Source: Cyanobacteria bacterium SBLK (GTDB lineage Bacteria > Cyanobacteriota > Cyanobacteriia > Cyanobacteriales > Spirulinaceae). Taken from it: 64,000 nucleotides of DNA. Below, piece by piece: positions 7,902-17,000 of this stretch. How positions within the stretch are numbered: position 1 is the first letter of the stretch; the number at the start of each line of letters is the position of its first letter. Made by a program: the position numbers and the translations under genes. The stretch spans positions 62,001 to 126,000 of the forward strand of contig JAGHZQ010000081.1 of the NCBI GenBank assembly GCA_017746715.1, given 5' to 3'. Below the pieces are notes generated by a model, which saw only the letters and a list, made by a program, of their open reading frames with translations, was not told where the DNA came from and did no database searches.

Positions 7902-10900
7902 ATGGGGTTAAGCGAGCAAGCCTCGGAAGATTTAGATTTCACTAGAGAATTATTGATGGGTATCATTAATACTTCTCTAGATGGCATTGCTGTTGTAGAA
8001 GCCGCCCGCAATTCCGACGGCGAGATCGTGGATTTTTGCTGGCGGATGTTCAACCGAGCCGCCATTGACCTGTTAAACTGTTCTCCCCAACAGGCGATCG
8101 GGACTTCTTTCCAAAATCCCCCGCCAGAACTCCCGCTCTTCCGTGTTTTTACCGATCGCTTCTCCGACTGCAAGCGGGCGATTAAAACCGGGCAATCGGT
8201 AGAAATAGAGGTAAGAATTGCTTCTAGTCCCCTAGAATCGTCCCAAAAGCACCTACCCGAACAATGGTTTTATCTAGCCATTAGTAAATTAGAAGATAGT
8301 TGCGTTTTGACGTTTCGAGAGATTACCCTTGCCAAAGCAACAGAAGAGCGCTTAAACCTCTTAGAACGAGCGATCGAAGCCTCCCCGAGCGCGATCGCGC
8401 TTGCCGATATCCGTTTGCCAGACAAACCCATTATCAATCTCAATTCTAGTTTCGAGCGCGTGACGGGTTATTTAGCAGAAGAAATACGAGGGAAAAGTTT
8501 TCCTTTCGCCCCCGAGGAAAATCGAGAACAACCCGGGGTGCAAGAATTACAACGAGCTATTGAAGAAGAACGAGAAGGCCGAGTCATACTCCTCGATACC
8601 CGTCACAAGGGGAAACCGCTTTGGAACGAACTGGCTATTGCTCCCATCCGCAACATCCGAGGCGAATTAACCCACTATATCGGCGTGCAATCCGATATCA
8701 GCGATCGCATTCTCGCCGAAAATCGATTGCGACAAACGAACGAACGTCTCAATACCCTATTTGCCTCCAGTGCGGCAATTCTTTATAGTTGCAAACCTCC
8801 ATTCAGTCATCAGCAATGCCCCGAGCCTGTCGAAGGGTCACCCGTCACCACTTCGACTTCCCTCGGGGCAAGCCGTCACCCGTCGCCATATCATACTTGG
8901 GTGAGCGAAAATGTAGCTTCTATGTTAGGTTACGAAGCCAAAGAGTTTGTGAGCGATCGCGATTTTTGGTTGCATCGCATTCATCCCCTCGACTGCGATC
9001 GCGTCCTGTACGAATTGTCTCATCTGTTCTCTAAGGGATGTTGTGCCTGCGAATATCGCTTTCGCCACCAAGATGGCACGTATCGGTGGCTCTATGATGA
9101 ATTGCGCTTGCTCGATAAGACTCTCCCAGTTCCCGAAGCCATAGGCTATTGGCTCGATATTACCCAACGCAAGCGGGCAGAATTGCAACTCGCTGCCTCA
9201 GAAGTCTCCTTAACTCGCTTATTAGAAAAAGAAAAACAGTATACCCAACAATTGGATCGCCAAAATCAACAATTGCAAGCCGAAATTCGCGAACGCATTC
9301 GAGCGGAAGAACGCTTGCAAACGTCCCAGCAACGCCTCTCCTTTTTCTTCGAGCAAATGCCCATCGCCGCCATTGAATGGAGCAGCGATCGCAAAATTGT
9401 TGCTTGGAATCCAGGAGCCACAGCCATTTTTGGTTACTCCGCCGAGGAAATTATCGGACAAACACCCGATTGCCTCGTTCCCCATCGCACCAAAGCCCGA
9501 GTCGAAAAAATTTTTGCCGATCTGTTAGCCAATCGCGGCGGTCGCTACAGCATCAATGACAATATTACAAAAGCCGGCAAAAATATCGCGTGCGAATGGT
9601 ACAACACCCCGTTAATTGACGAAAACGGTACGGTTATCGGCATTGCCTCCATTGCGGCGGATATTACCGAACGCCAACAGCGAGAACTCCTAGAAAGTAC
9701 GCAAAATACAGTTTTGAGAATGCTGGCCGTCGGTCGCAGTCTCGCGGACGTGTTAACGACATTCGTGACCCAGATCGATCGCCTCATGCCCAATTTAACG
9801 ACAGCGATTATGTTTCTCTCGGAAGATGGGACTTATCTCCATTCTTGTATTTCCGTACAACTGCCCCAAGAATACCTCCAAGAGATCGATCCCTTTCCCG
9901 TTAATGCCAATGCAAGCTGTTTTGGGATGACCGCCCGCTCGGGCAAGCGAGTTATTGTTGAAGATATCGATCGCTCTCCCGAGCCGAGTAACATTCTCCC
10001 CGTCGGCTATCGCGCTTGTTGGTGCGAACCCATTACCGCCGATACGGGGAAAATTTTGGGAGTTTTCGTCTTCTATTTTTCTGAAACGCGATCGCCGGAT
10101 CCTCAAGAAATTACCGTGGTCGAATCCATCGGACGTTTGGCCGCTTTAATTATCGCCCGCAAGCGCTCTGAAGTTGCCTTGCAAAAGAGCGAAGAGCGCT
10201 ACGAACGGGCAACCCGAGCGGCGGGGGTGGGAGTTTGGGAATGCAACCTGCAAAACGGCGATCTTTATATCGATCCCACTATTAAAGCCGTCTTGGGCTA
10301 TCGCGATGAAGAATTTGCCAACGATCCCGAGGTTTGGATCGAACACATGCACCCCGACGATCGCGAGAGTTCCAAAGCCGCCATGACCGCCTATTTTGCT
10401 GGAGAAAATCCCGAATATATCGACGAATACCGCATGTTACACAAAGATGGTTCCTCGCGCTGGATTCTCTGTCGGGGGAAGGCATTAGGAGACGAGCAAG
10501 GCAACGCGCTGCAAATGGTGGGAACCCATACGGATATCAGCGATCGCAAGCGGACGGAAATGGCACTGCAACAAGCCAAAGAAGAAGCCGAAAAGGCCAA
10601 TCGAGCCAAAAGCGATTTTCTCGCTTCCATGAGTCACGAACTGCGAACCCCCTTAAATGCCGTCCTTGGTTTTACGCAAGTTTTAGCTCAAGGAGATTCT
10701 CTCACCTCAGAACAGAAAGAATATCTCGACATTATCAATCGCAGTGGAGCGCATTTGCTCACTTTGATTAACGATATTCTCTCCATGTCAAAAATTGAGG
10801 CAGGGCGAATCAGTTTAAATGAAGGACGATGCGACTTGCACTATCTCCTCGAATCCATTCGCGATATGCTGACCGTAAAAGCACGGGCAAAGAACATCGA

Positions 10901-12107
10901 CTTAATTGTGGAATACACTGCTGGCGTTCCCCGATACGTGCAAATCGACGAAGGCAAATTGCGCCAAATTTTGATCAATCTCGTCGGTAATGGCATTAAA
11001 TTTACTGATTCCGGCTTTGTCAAATTATCAGTTCGATCCTCCCAAACCCCTCTTGCTAAGAGAGGGAAAGAAAACGGAATCATCAATAACCAACCCACCC
11101 CCCAACCCTCTCTTGGGAGGGGGAGGAACCAACAACCAATACACTTTGAAGTTGAAGATACGGGATGCGGCATTGCCGAAGCCGATTTAGAGATGCTGTT
11201 CAATCCCTTTGAACAAGCGAAGAGCCAACGCAGCAAAATTGAAGGAACGGGATTGGGATTGCCCATCAGTCGGGAGTTTGCGCGCTTGATGGGAGGAGAT
11301 ATTACCGTGAAGAGCGATCGCGATCGCGGTTCGACTTTTGCTTTTACCATCCCCGTTCGTCCGGTCGAAGAATCTCTCGTCACTTTGCAATCTCAGACCC
11401 AAAATGAAATCGCCTCGATGCGCGAATCCTTATCAATTATTTTGCAAAACACAGAACCCTATCGCATTTTAATCGTGGAGGATATTCCTGAAAGCTATCA
11501 ATTATTGTTGCAACTCCTGCAAAATGTAGGATTTCTCCCGCGCTTGGCCGAAAATGGCTCCGATGCGGTGCAACTGTGGCAAATATGGCAGCCTCATTTG
11601 ATTTTGATGGATATTCGCATGCCCGTCATGGATGGGTGCGAAGCCACTCGACAAATTCGCGATCGCGAGAACCAAAGGGAAAGTCCCCAATTGCCAACCC
11701 CCATCGTTGCCATTACTGCCAGCGTCTTTGCCGAAGAGCGCGCCGCAATCTTTGCTGCTGGGTGCGACGATATTATCAACAAACCCATTGAAGAAAATAT
11801 TCTTTGGGAAAAATTGGCATTTTATTTGCAATTACCCAATATTAATCGCCCCGGACAAACCGATTTATTGTCTCTGTCAACCGCGATCGTTCCAAGTTTG
11901 CAGCAAAAACAACTATCAATTATGTCCCTTGATTGGCGCGAACGGCTCGAGCGTGCCTGTTTGGAAATCGATTACGAGACCATGAAAGACCTCATCGCGC
12001 AAATTCCAGTCGCAGAAACGGAATTTGCGGAGTGCCTCCGTCAGTTCATTGACGATTATCGCGTCGATATTATTCTCGATTGGTTGCAGACAGACCCAAT
12101 CGGATAA
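7902..12107 (+). CDS. Multi-PAS/GAF hybrid sensor histidine kinase-response regulator
   Basis: This 1401-residue protein has no membrane segment and is probably cytosolic. In order I see a PAS-like domain (about 14-135), a second PAS (150-267), a third (278-420), a coiled coil (425-470), a fourth PAS (475-597), a GAF domain (600-750), a fifth PAS ending DISDRKRTE (755-885), a HisKA domain with phospho-accepting H912 in MSHELRTPLN, a HATPase domain (about 1010-1160) with DTGCGI and GTGLGLPISR, and a receiver domain with D1237 in LILMDIRMP. PAS2 is LOV-like but has Ser-Phe (199-200) where LOV domains have Asn-Cys. Two in-frame low-complexity inserts lie in PAS3 (about 304-331) and in the HATPase domain (about 1046-1080). 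The signal is unknown. Confidence 0.93.
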   Translation: MGLSEQASEDLDFTRELLMGIINTSLDGIAVVEAARNSDGEIVDFCWRMFNRAAIDLLNCSPQQAIGTSFQNPPPELPLFRVFTDRFSDCKRAIKTGQSVEIEVRIASSPLESSQKHLPEQWFYLAISKLEDSCVLTFREITLAKATEERLNLLERAIEASPSAIALADIRLPDKPIINLNSSFERVTGYLAEEIRGKSFPFAPEENREQPGVQELQRAIEEEREGRVILLDTRHKGKPLWNELAIAPIRNIRGELTHYIGVQSDISDRILAENRLRQTNERLNTLFASSAAILYSCKPPFSHQQCPEPVEGSPVTTSTSLGASRHPSPYHTWVSENVASMLGYEAKEFVSDRDFWLHRIHPLDCDRVLYELSHLFSKGCCACEYRFRHQDGTYRWLYDELRLLDKTLPVPEAIGYWLDITQRKRAELQLAASEVSLTRLLEKEKQYTQQLDRQNQQLQAEIRERIRAEERLQTSQQRLSFFFEQMPIAAIEWSSDRKIVAWNPGATAIFGYSAEEIIGQTPDCLVPHRTKARVEKIFADLLANRGGRYSINDNITKAGKNIACEWYNTPLIDENGTVIGIASIAADITERQQRELLESTQNTVLRMLAVGRSLADVLTTFVTQIDRLMPNLTTAIMFLSEDGTYLHSCISVQLPQEYLQEIDPFPVNANASCFGMTARSGKRVIVEDIDRSPEPSNILPVGYRACWCEPITADTGKILGVFVFYFSETRSPDPQEITVVESIGRLAALIIARKRSEVALQKSEERYERATRAAGVGVWECNLQNGDLYIDPTIKAVLGYRDEEFANDPEVWIEHMHPDDRESSKAAMTAYFAGENPEYIDEYRMLHKDGSSRWILCRGKALGDEQGNALQMVGTHTDISDRKRTEMALQQAKEEAEKANRAKSDFLASMSHELRTPLNAVLGFTQVLAQGDSLTSEQKEYLDIINRSGAHLLTLINDILSMSKIEAGRISLNEGRCDLHYLLESIRDMLTVKARAKNIDLIVEYTAGVPRYVQIDEGKLRQILINLVGNGIKFTDSGFVKLSVRSSQTPLAKRGKENGIINNQPTPQPSLGRGRNQQPIHFEVEDTGCGIAEADLEMLFNPFEQAKSQRSKIEGTGLGLPISREFARLMGGDITVKSDRDRGSTFAFTIPVRPVEESLVTLQSQTQNEIASMRESLSIILQNTEPYRILIVEDIPESYQLLLQLLQNVGFLPRLAENGSDAVQLWQIWQPHLILMDIRMPVMDGCEATRQIRDRENQRESPQLPTPIVAITASVFAEERAAIFAAGCDDIINKPIEENILWEKLAFYLQLPNINRPGQTDLLSLSTAIVPSLQQKQLSIMSLDWRERLERACLEIDYETMKDLIAQIPVAETEFAECLRQFIDDYRVDIILDWLQTDPIG
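8811..8893. repeat. In-frame repeat insert in PAS3 of the hybrid kinase
   Basis: The segment contains GAGCCTGTCGAAGGG, a core found in dispersed short palindromic repeats of many bacteria, and reads through as PEPVEG followed by TTSTS. It interrupts the PAS domain between CKPPF and HTWVSENV without breaking the frame. Confidence 0.6.
11038..11142. repeat. In-frame repeat insert in the HATPase domain
   Basis: Two C/G-rich arms (CCCCTCTTGCTAAGAGAGGG and later CAACCCTCTCTTGGGAGGGG) flank an A-rich core and are translated as a polar loop between the HATPase strand VKLSVRSS and the G1-box strand HFEVEDTGCGI. Similar CCCTCTC-type repeats are common in cyanobacterial spacers; here one sits inside a catalytic domain. 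Confidence 0.6.
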
Positions 12108-12396
12108 AAAACTGTAGATTTTAAGACGATTACTCGGGCAACAGCGAAAATGCGGGTCGCTCTTGATAATCTCAGTCACTTATTTTTTAAGGTCAGAAAC
12201 ATTTCTTTACATTTATAAACGTAATTAGTTTAAATTTGATTAAGGAGTAAAAAAATGGATTAAGTTTTATTGGCAATTCGAGAATTTAGACGCACTTTCA
12301 CAGGTTTTTCACAATCTTCATCCACAATAAAAAGTCACATAAAGAGTTAATCGTGCATCTTTCAAAATCTTTAATAATGTTAAGGAAAAACTAAAA

Positions 12397-14010
12397 ATGC
12401 TGAGTTTTATCCACGATCTAATGCCTCCTCCTCTCCTCGAAATTCAGATCGAGACGTTATCGAGCGCCTTCAGTTTAAACCTCCAAGGCGTGTCGAGTTT
12501 TACGCTTGCCATTGCTTATTATACGCTGCCTTTAATTCTCGTTTATTTTATTACCAAGCGTCGTTCCGTCCCTTGTAATTTTCTGACTTTTCTGTTGCTA
12601 GCCTTCGCGATCGCGAGCGGAACGTGTTATCTTCTTGCAGGAGCGCGCACTTTCTCAGCCGATCGGATTTCTCTGCTTGTAACAATCAGCCAAGGGATAA
12701 CGGCCATTTTAGGAATCGCCGTTTTATCTCGAATTATTCCTCGTTTTCCCAAACTGCTTTCTCTTCCCAACAGCGATCGTCTTTCTTTGATCGATCGTGT
12801 GTTGCGAAACGAAGTCGAGCGTCACAAACAAGCACAAAGTGCCCTGCAACAACTCAATGAAGAATTAGAAAATCGCATTGAAGAACGCACCGCACAATTG
12901 CAAAATACCCTGCAACAATTGCAAGCCGAAATTCGCGATCGCGAAGAAGCGGAAGTTGCCCTACGGGGATCGAAAAGGCAATTAATCGAACAAAACCAAC
13001 AACTCGAAACCACTCTCAAAGAATTGCAATCCACCCAAGCGCAACTCATTCAGAGCGAAAAAATGGCGGGTTTGGGTCAAATGGTGGCCGGAATTGCCCA
13101 TGAAATTAACAATCCCGTGAACTTTATTCACGGTAACTTAGAATATTTACAGCCTTCCATCAACAATTTACTCGAGATTATTGCACTTTTCCAAGAATGC
13201 GAGCTCGAGTCATCGAGTACCCTGAAAGAAGCCATTGAAGACGCGGATTTAGAGTTTCTTCAAGAAGATCTGCCCAGACTTTTTAATTCTATGACCATCG
13301 GCACCGATCGCATTCGCGAAATCGTCAAATCCCTGCGCAATTTTTCTCGCTTGGATGAAGCGGAAATGAAAACCGTCGATCTGCACGAAGGCATTAACTC
13401 GACTTTGATGATTTTACAGCATCGCCTCAAAGCCAACGGCAAGCGCCCGGATGTTAAAATTATCAAACAATACGGGCAACTCCCAAAAATAGAATGCCAT
13501 CCCGGGCAGCTCAATCAGGTGTTTATGAATCTGCTGGCTAATGCGATCGATGCCATTGACGAGAAATTAGCAACCCATCGAGATTTTATCCCTGCAATTC
13601 AAATTCAGACCCAACTGAAAACCATCTCCCCCTCATCTCCGCAAAACTCAGTAGAAATACGCATTCGCGATAATGGCTGCGGCATGAGCGAAGAGACCCT
13701 CGCCAAACTCTTCGATCCCTTTTTTACCACCAAACCCGTCGGGAAAGGGACCGGGTTAGGAAGTTCCATCAGCTATCAAATCATTGTCGAAAAACATCGC
13801 GGCCGCCTCCAATGCCAATCGATCCGCGATCGCGGCACGGAATTTATTATTGAAATTCCTCTGTCTCCGGTCGAGGGTCGCGTTACAATAGAGGAATATC
13901 AAACAACAAAGCATTCATCTCGAGATTCTCTCCGGGATATTCCTTCGTTAGTTGACGAATGTAACCCTTTTATTTCTCACTCTGCGCCCAATGCGATTTC
14001 TCCTTGTTGA
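12397..14010 (+). CDS. Membrane-bound sensor histidine kinase
   Basis: The 537-residue protein has an N-terminal membrane region of about four hydrophobic segments (about 18-120), including LAIAYYTLPLILVYFITKR and FLTFLLLAFAIASGTCYLL, then a long coiled coil (about 135-215), a HisKA-type dimer helix with H235 in VAGIAHEINNPVNFI, and a HATPase domain with VFMNLLANAIDAID (N box), DNGCGM (G1) and GKGTGLG (G2). After GTGLG the usual LS is SS. A ribosome binding site AAGGA lies before the ATG at 12397. Its 3' end overlaps the following response-regulator gene by 20 bases, so the two are probably translationally coupled and partners. The input signal is unknown. Confidence 0.92.
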   Translation: MLSFIHDLMPPPLLEIQIETLSSAFSLNLQGVSSFTLAIAYYTLPLILVYFITKRRSVPCNFLTFLLLAFAIASGTCYLLAGARTFSADRISLLVTISQGITAILGIAVLSRIIPRFPKLLSLPNSDRLSLIDRVLRNEVERHKQAQSALQQLNEELENRIEERTAQLQNTLQQLQAEIRDREEAEVALRGSKRQLIEQNQQLETTLKELQSTQAQLIQSEKMAGLGQMVAGIAHEINNPVNFIHGNLEYLQPSINNLLEIIALFQECELESSSTLKEAIEDADLEFLQEDLPRLFNSMTIGTDRIREIVKSLRNFSRLDEAEMKTVDLHEGINSTLMILQHRLKANGKRPDVKIIKQYGQLPKIECHPGQLNQVFMNLLANAIDAIDEKLATHRDFIPAIQIQTQLKTISPSSPQNSVEIRIRDNGCGMSEETLAKLFDPFFTTKPVGKGTGLGSSISYQIIVEKHRGRLQCQSIRDRGTEFIIEIPLSPVEGRVTIEEYQTTKHSSRDSLRDIPSLVDECNPFISHSAPNAISPC

Positions 14011-16111
14011 AGACGACGAAATCCTTGCCCAAACCCTGAGTACGGCTTTGGTCGAACATAACTACGTCGTCGATGTCGCCAAAGACGGTGAAGAAGGATG
14101 GGACTATGCGCGATCGTTTACCTACGATCTGATGCTTCTTGACGTGAGCTTGCCAAAACTGGACGGCATCTCATTATGTCGGCGCTTGCGTAGTGAAAAC
14201 TATAATAATCCTATTTTGTTACTCACGGCTAAAAATGCCAGTGAAGATAAAGTAGCGGGATTGGATGCAGGAGCAGACGATTATGTTGTCAAACCCTGTA
14301 CGGTCCAAGAACTTTTCGCTCGAATTCGCGCCCTCTTGCGACGATTGAACAGTTCTGGCGCGCCGATCTTGGAATGGGGAGAACTATATTTAGACCCGAG
14401 CATTTGCGAAGCGAGTTGGCAAGAGCAAGTTTTACCTTTATCTCCCAAAGAATACGGATTGTTAGAATTATTTTTGCGAAATCCCAAGCGAATTTTTAGT
14501 AAAAGTTCGATCCTCGAGCATCTCTGGTCTTTTGAGGATCCGCCGGGAGAAGAAACCGTGCGGGCGCACATTAAAGGATTGCGTCGCAAACTCAAAGTCG
14601 CTCGGGCTCTCGATCCCATTGAAACCGTCTATGGTATGGGATATCGCCTTAAAGAAATAGAACCCGAAGAAGAGGCAGAAAGCCGCCACCAGCAACGCCC
14701 CGAGACCGTTGGGCGAAACCGAAACGAACTTGCCGAAGAGCCACCGCTACCAACTTCCCACCTCCAACTTCCGACTTCCACCGAGCAACAGGTAAAAGAA
14801 AAAGCCACTTTAAATGCAGTCGCAAGGGTTTGGGAACAATTTAGAGGTTCGTTTTTGGAGCGAATTGAAACCATTGAAACGGCGATCGCGGCGCTCTCGA
14901 CCAAAACCCTCGATGCAACCCTGCGGGAAAAAGCCGAGAAACAAGCCCACAAGCTCATCGGTTCTTTGGGGATGTACGGTTTGTCTCAAGGCTCGGATTG
15001 GGCGCGAGAATTAGAATTGGCATTTATAGAAATTGGCAATGCTCCAGAGAAAACCGTAACGCGAGTCAAAATCCAACAACTACAAGCCCTCGTCCATCAA
15101 TTACGCCGAGAAATTGAAGCCAACCCCCAAGCCCTGACTGCTAACAACGATTTGACCGAGCATTCGCCGAACGTCCAACAACTAACGCGGCAACAAAGTT
15201 TGAGGCAGGCAACTCACACTTCGACTTCGCTCCCTTCGACTTCGCTCCCTTCGACTTCGCTCAGTGCAAGCAGTGCAAGCAGTGCAAGCAACCAACACTT
15301 CGGCTTCGCTCAGCACAAGCAACCAACAACGAATAACGAATTGGTTTTATTGGTAGATGACGATCCGCTATTAACGCGAGAATTGCAACGAGAAGCCTTA
15401 AAGTGGAACATTCGCATGGAGATTGCCGAAGATATCGCTCGAGGTCGAGAAGCGATCGCCAAAGAAAAACCCGCTCTAGTGTTGCTCGATCTGGGCTTTC
15501 CCGAATCTCCTCGCGAAGGCTTAGTCCTGTTGAAAGAATTAAATGAAGCCAATCCCGATCTGCCTGTATTGGTCTTGACGGGACGAGAAGGGTTTAACGA
15601 ACGGGTTGCAGTCGCGCGGTTGGGAGGCAAAGGTTTTTTGACCAAATCCCTGTCCTCCACCCGAGTTTTAGAAAAAGTGATGGAGGTTCTCAAACGTCAA
15701 TCTTTTTCTCAAACAACGATTTTAGCTGTCGATGACGATCCCTTGCTATTGAGTCGCTTGGAACAGTTTCTTGCTGCGGGGAATTATAATATCCATACCC
15801 TTGCAGATCCCCGTTTATTTTGGGAAACTTTAAATGCGATCGCGCCGGATTTGCTGATTTTAGATGTAGAAATGCCCTATATTAACGGCATCGAACTCTG
15901 TCAGGTCATTCGCAACGATCCCAAATGGAAGGGAATTCCCATTTTGTTTCTCTCGGCCAACCGCGATCGCGAAACCATTCATCGCATCTATCAAGTTGGA
16001 GGGGATGACTATATTTGCAAACCCGTTACCGAACCGGAATTGATCGCTCGTATTGTCAATCGTTTGGATCGCTTGCGCTTGCTCGATAATTTAACGCGAG
16101 ACGACGGGTAA
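13991..16111 (+). CDS. Multi-domain response regulator (REC-wHTH-Hpt-REC-REC)
   Basis: From the ATG at 13991 (MRFLLVEDDE) the protein is 706 residues; a longer frame to 13952 only adds residues antiparallel to normal REC starts. Domains: receiver 1 (D51 in LMLLDVSLP), an OmpR-type winged helix (about 130-225, with PKEYGLLELFLRNPKRIFS), an Hpt domain with H320 in AHKLIGSLGMYG, a repeat-rich linker (about 407-447), receiver 2 (LVDDDPLL to LVLLDLGFPE) and receiver 3 (AVDDDPLL to LLILDVEMPYING). It should bind DNA and also relay phosphate internally. It overlaps the kinase gene by 20 bases, and the ParA-like ATPase follows 68 bases downstream. Such multi-receiver regulators are common in cyanobacteria, but target genes are unknown. 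Confidence 0.92.
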   Translation: MRFLLVEDDEILAQTLSTALVEHNYVVDVAKDGEEGWDYARSFTYDLMLLDVSLPKLDGISLCRRLRSENYNNPILLLTAKNASEDKVAGLDAGADDYVVKPCTVQELFARIRALLRRLNSSGAPILEWGELYLDPSICEASWQEQVLPLSPKEYGLLELFLRNPKRIFSKSSILEHLWSFEDPPGEETVRAHIKGLRRKLKVARALDPIETVYGMGYRLKEIEPEEEAESRHQQRPETVGRNRNELAEEPPLPTSHLQLPTSTEQQVKEKATLNAVARVWEQFRGSFLERIETIETAIAALSTKTLDATLREKAEKQAHKLIGSLGMYGLSQGSDWARELELAFIEIGNAPEKTVTRVKIQQLQALVHQLRREIEANPQALTANNDLTEHSPNVQQLTRQQSLRQATHTSTSLPSTSLPSTSLSASSASSASNQHFGFAQHKQPTTNNELVLLVDDDPLLTRELQREALKWNIRMEIAEDIARGREAIAKEKPALVLLDLGFPESPREGLVLLKELNEANPDLPVLVLTGREGFNERVAVARLGGKGFLTKSLSSTRVLEKVMEVLKRQSFSQTTILAVDDDPLLLSRLEQFLAAGNYNIHTLADPRLFWETLNAIAPDLLILDVEMPYINGIELCQVIRNDPKWKGIPILFLSANRDRETIHRIYQVGGDDYICKPVTEPELIARIVNRLDRLRLLDNLTRDDG
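15211..15333. repeat. In-frame tandem repeats in the regulator linker
   Basis: Three near copies of a 15-base unit TTCGACTTCGCTCCC are followed by three copies of the 9-mer AGTGCAAGC and a CTTCGGCTTCGCTCAGC element. All are multiples of three and are translated as Ser/Thr-rich linker between the Hpt domain and receiver 2. Confidence 0.75.
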
Positions 16112-16179
16112 ATCGCGATCGCGATTGAGGGTAAGTCTCCCGTGCTAGTTTACAATTAACGGAAATTGAGTATGGGTTC

Positions 16180-16923
16180 ATGGGCAAAATCGTTACCATT
16201 CATTCTTATCGCGGCGGTACGGGAAAATCAAATATTACAGTCAATATTGCAGCGAATTTAGCCGGTCAGGGGAAGCGCGTGGGTTTGATCGATACCGATC
16301 TCAGCAGCCCGGGTGCTCATATCCTCTTCAACATCCCCCCGGAAGCCCTCGCCCCCACTTTAAATGATTACCTGAGAGGGGAATGTTCCCTGATCGATAC
16401 CATTAAAACCAGTTCCGTAGACAATCTTTACTTCGTGCCGGCCTCTCCGCGAGAGATTGATGTTATTACTATTGCCAAAGAAGGATTTGTTGTAGAAAAA
16501 TTAGTGGATGGGTGCTATCAATTCCTCGATGATTTTAATTTGGACTATTTATTCATCGATACCCATCCCGGACTCCATGAAGAAACCTTGCTCCTCATTT
16601 CCATTAGCGATTTGTTAGCAATCGTTTTGCGTCCGGACGAGCAAGATTTCCAAGGCACTGCTATCATGCTCGATATTACTCGCGATCGCCTCGGGGTAGA
16701 CTGCGCTCTCGTGCTCAATCTCATTCCCAGTTATATCGAAATCAATGCCCTAACAGAAGATTGTCAGAAAACTTATACGGCTTCTGTTTTGGGAGCATTA
16801 CCCCATATAGAGGAGTTTTTTGGCAGTAAGGGCATTTTCTCCGTACAACATCCAGATCTCGAAATTTCGCAAATGTTTCAAAATATTGCCAAACAACTCG
16901 TCTTAGCAGTCAACAACGAATAA
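16180..16923 (+). CDS. ParA/MinD-family ATPase with arginine-variant Walker A
   Basis: The 247-residue protein starts with KIVTIHSYRGGTGKSN, the deviant Walker A of ParA/MinD proteins, except that the signature first lysine is arginine. It continues with NIAANLAGQGKRVGLIDTDL (A-prime box, Asp), and DYLFIDTHPG (Walker B region). The family uses ATP-dependent dimerisation on membranes or DNA for positioning or regulation. There is no ParB-like or MinE-like partner next to it; instead it follows a two-component pair by 68 bases on the same strand, suggesting it serves that signalling unit. Related HSxRGGTGKSN proteins in actinobacteria and cyanobacteria are mostly uncharacterised. The C-terminus QMFQNIAKQLV lacks an obvious MinD membrane-targeting helix. 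Confidence 0.88.
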   Translation: MGKIVTIHSYRGGTGKSNITVNIAANLAGQGKRVGLIDTDLSSPGAHILFNIPPEALAPTLNDYLRGECSLIDTIKTSSVDNLYFVPASPREIDVITIAKEGFVVEKLVDGCYQFLDDFNLDYLFIDTHPGLHEETLLLISISDLLAIVLRPDEQDFQGTAIMLDITRDRLGVDCALVLNLIPSYIEINALTEDCQKTYTASVLGALPHIEEFFGSKGIFSVQHPDLEISQMFQNIAKQLVLAVNNE

Positions 16924-16958
16924 TAAGTAACAAACAATGCCAATTCTGTTAAATTAAT

Positions 16959-16998
16959 AACGGGTAACGGGTAACTGATAACTGATAACTGATAACTG
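16959..16998. repeat. Short tandem repeat (GTAACGG / GATAACT units)
   Basis: Tandem copies of GGTAACG pass into copies of ACTGATA just before the methyltransferase start. This is the STRR type of heptamer repeat seen in filamentous cyanobacteria. It occupies the position where a ribosome binding site would be expected. Confidence 0.8.
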
Positions 16999-17000
16999 CA

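Noticed and set aside
14281..14958. Reverse ORFs opposite the response regulator
   Set aside because: Explained by codon bias of the forward gene, which has full domain matches.
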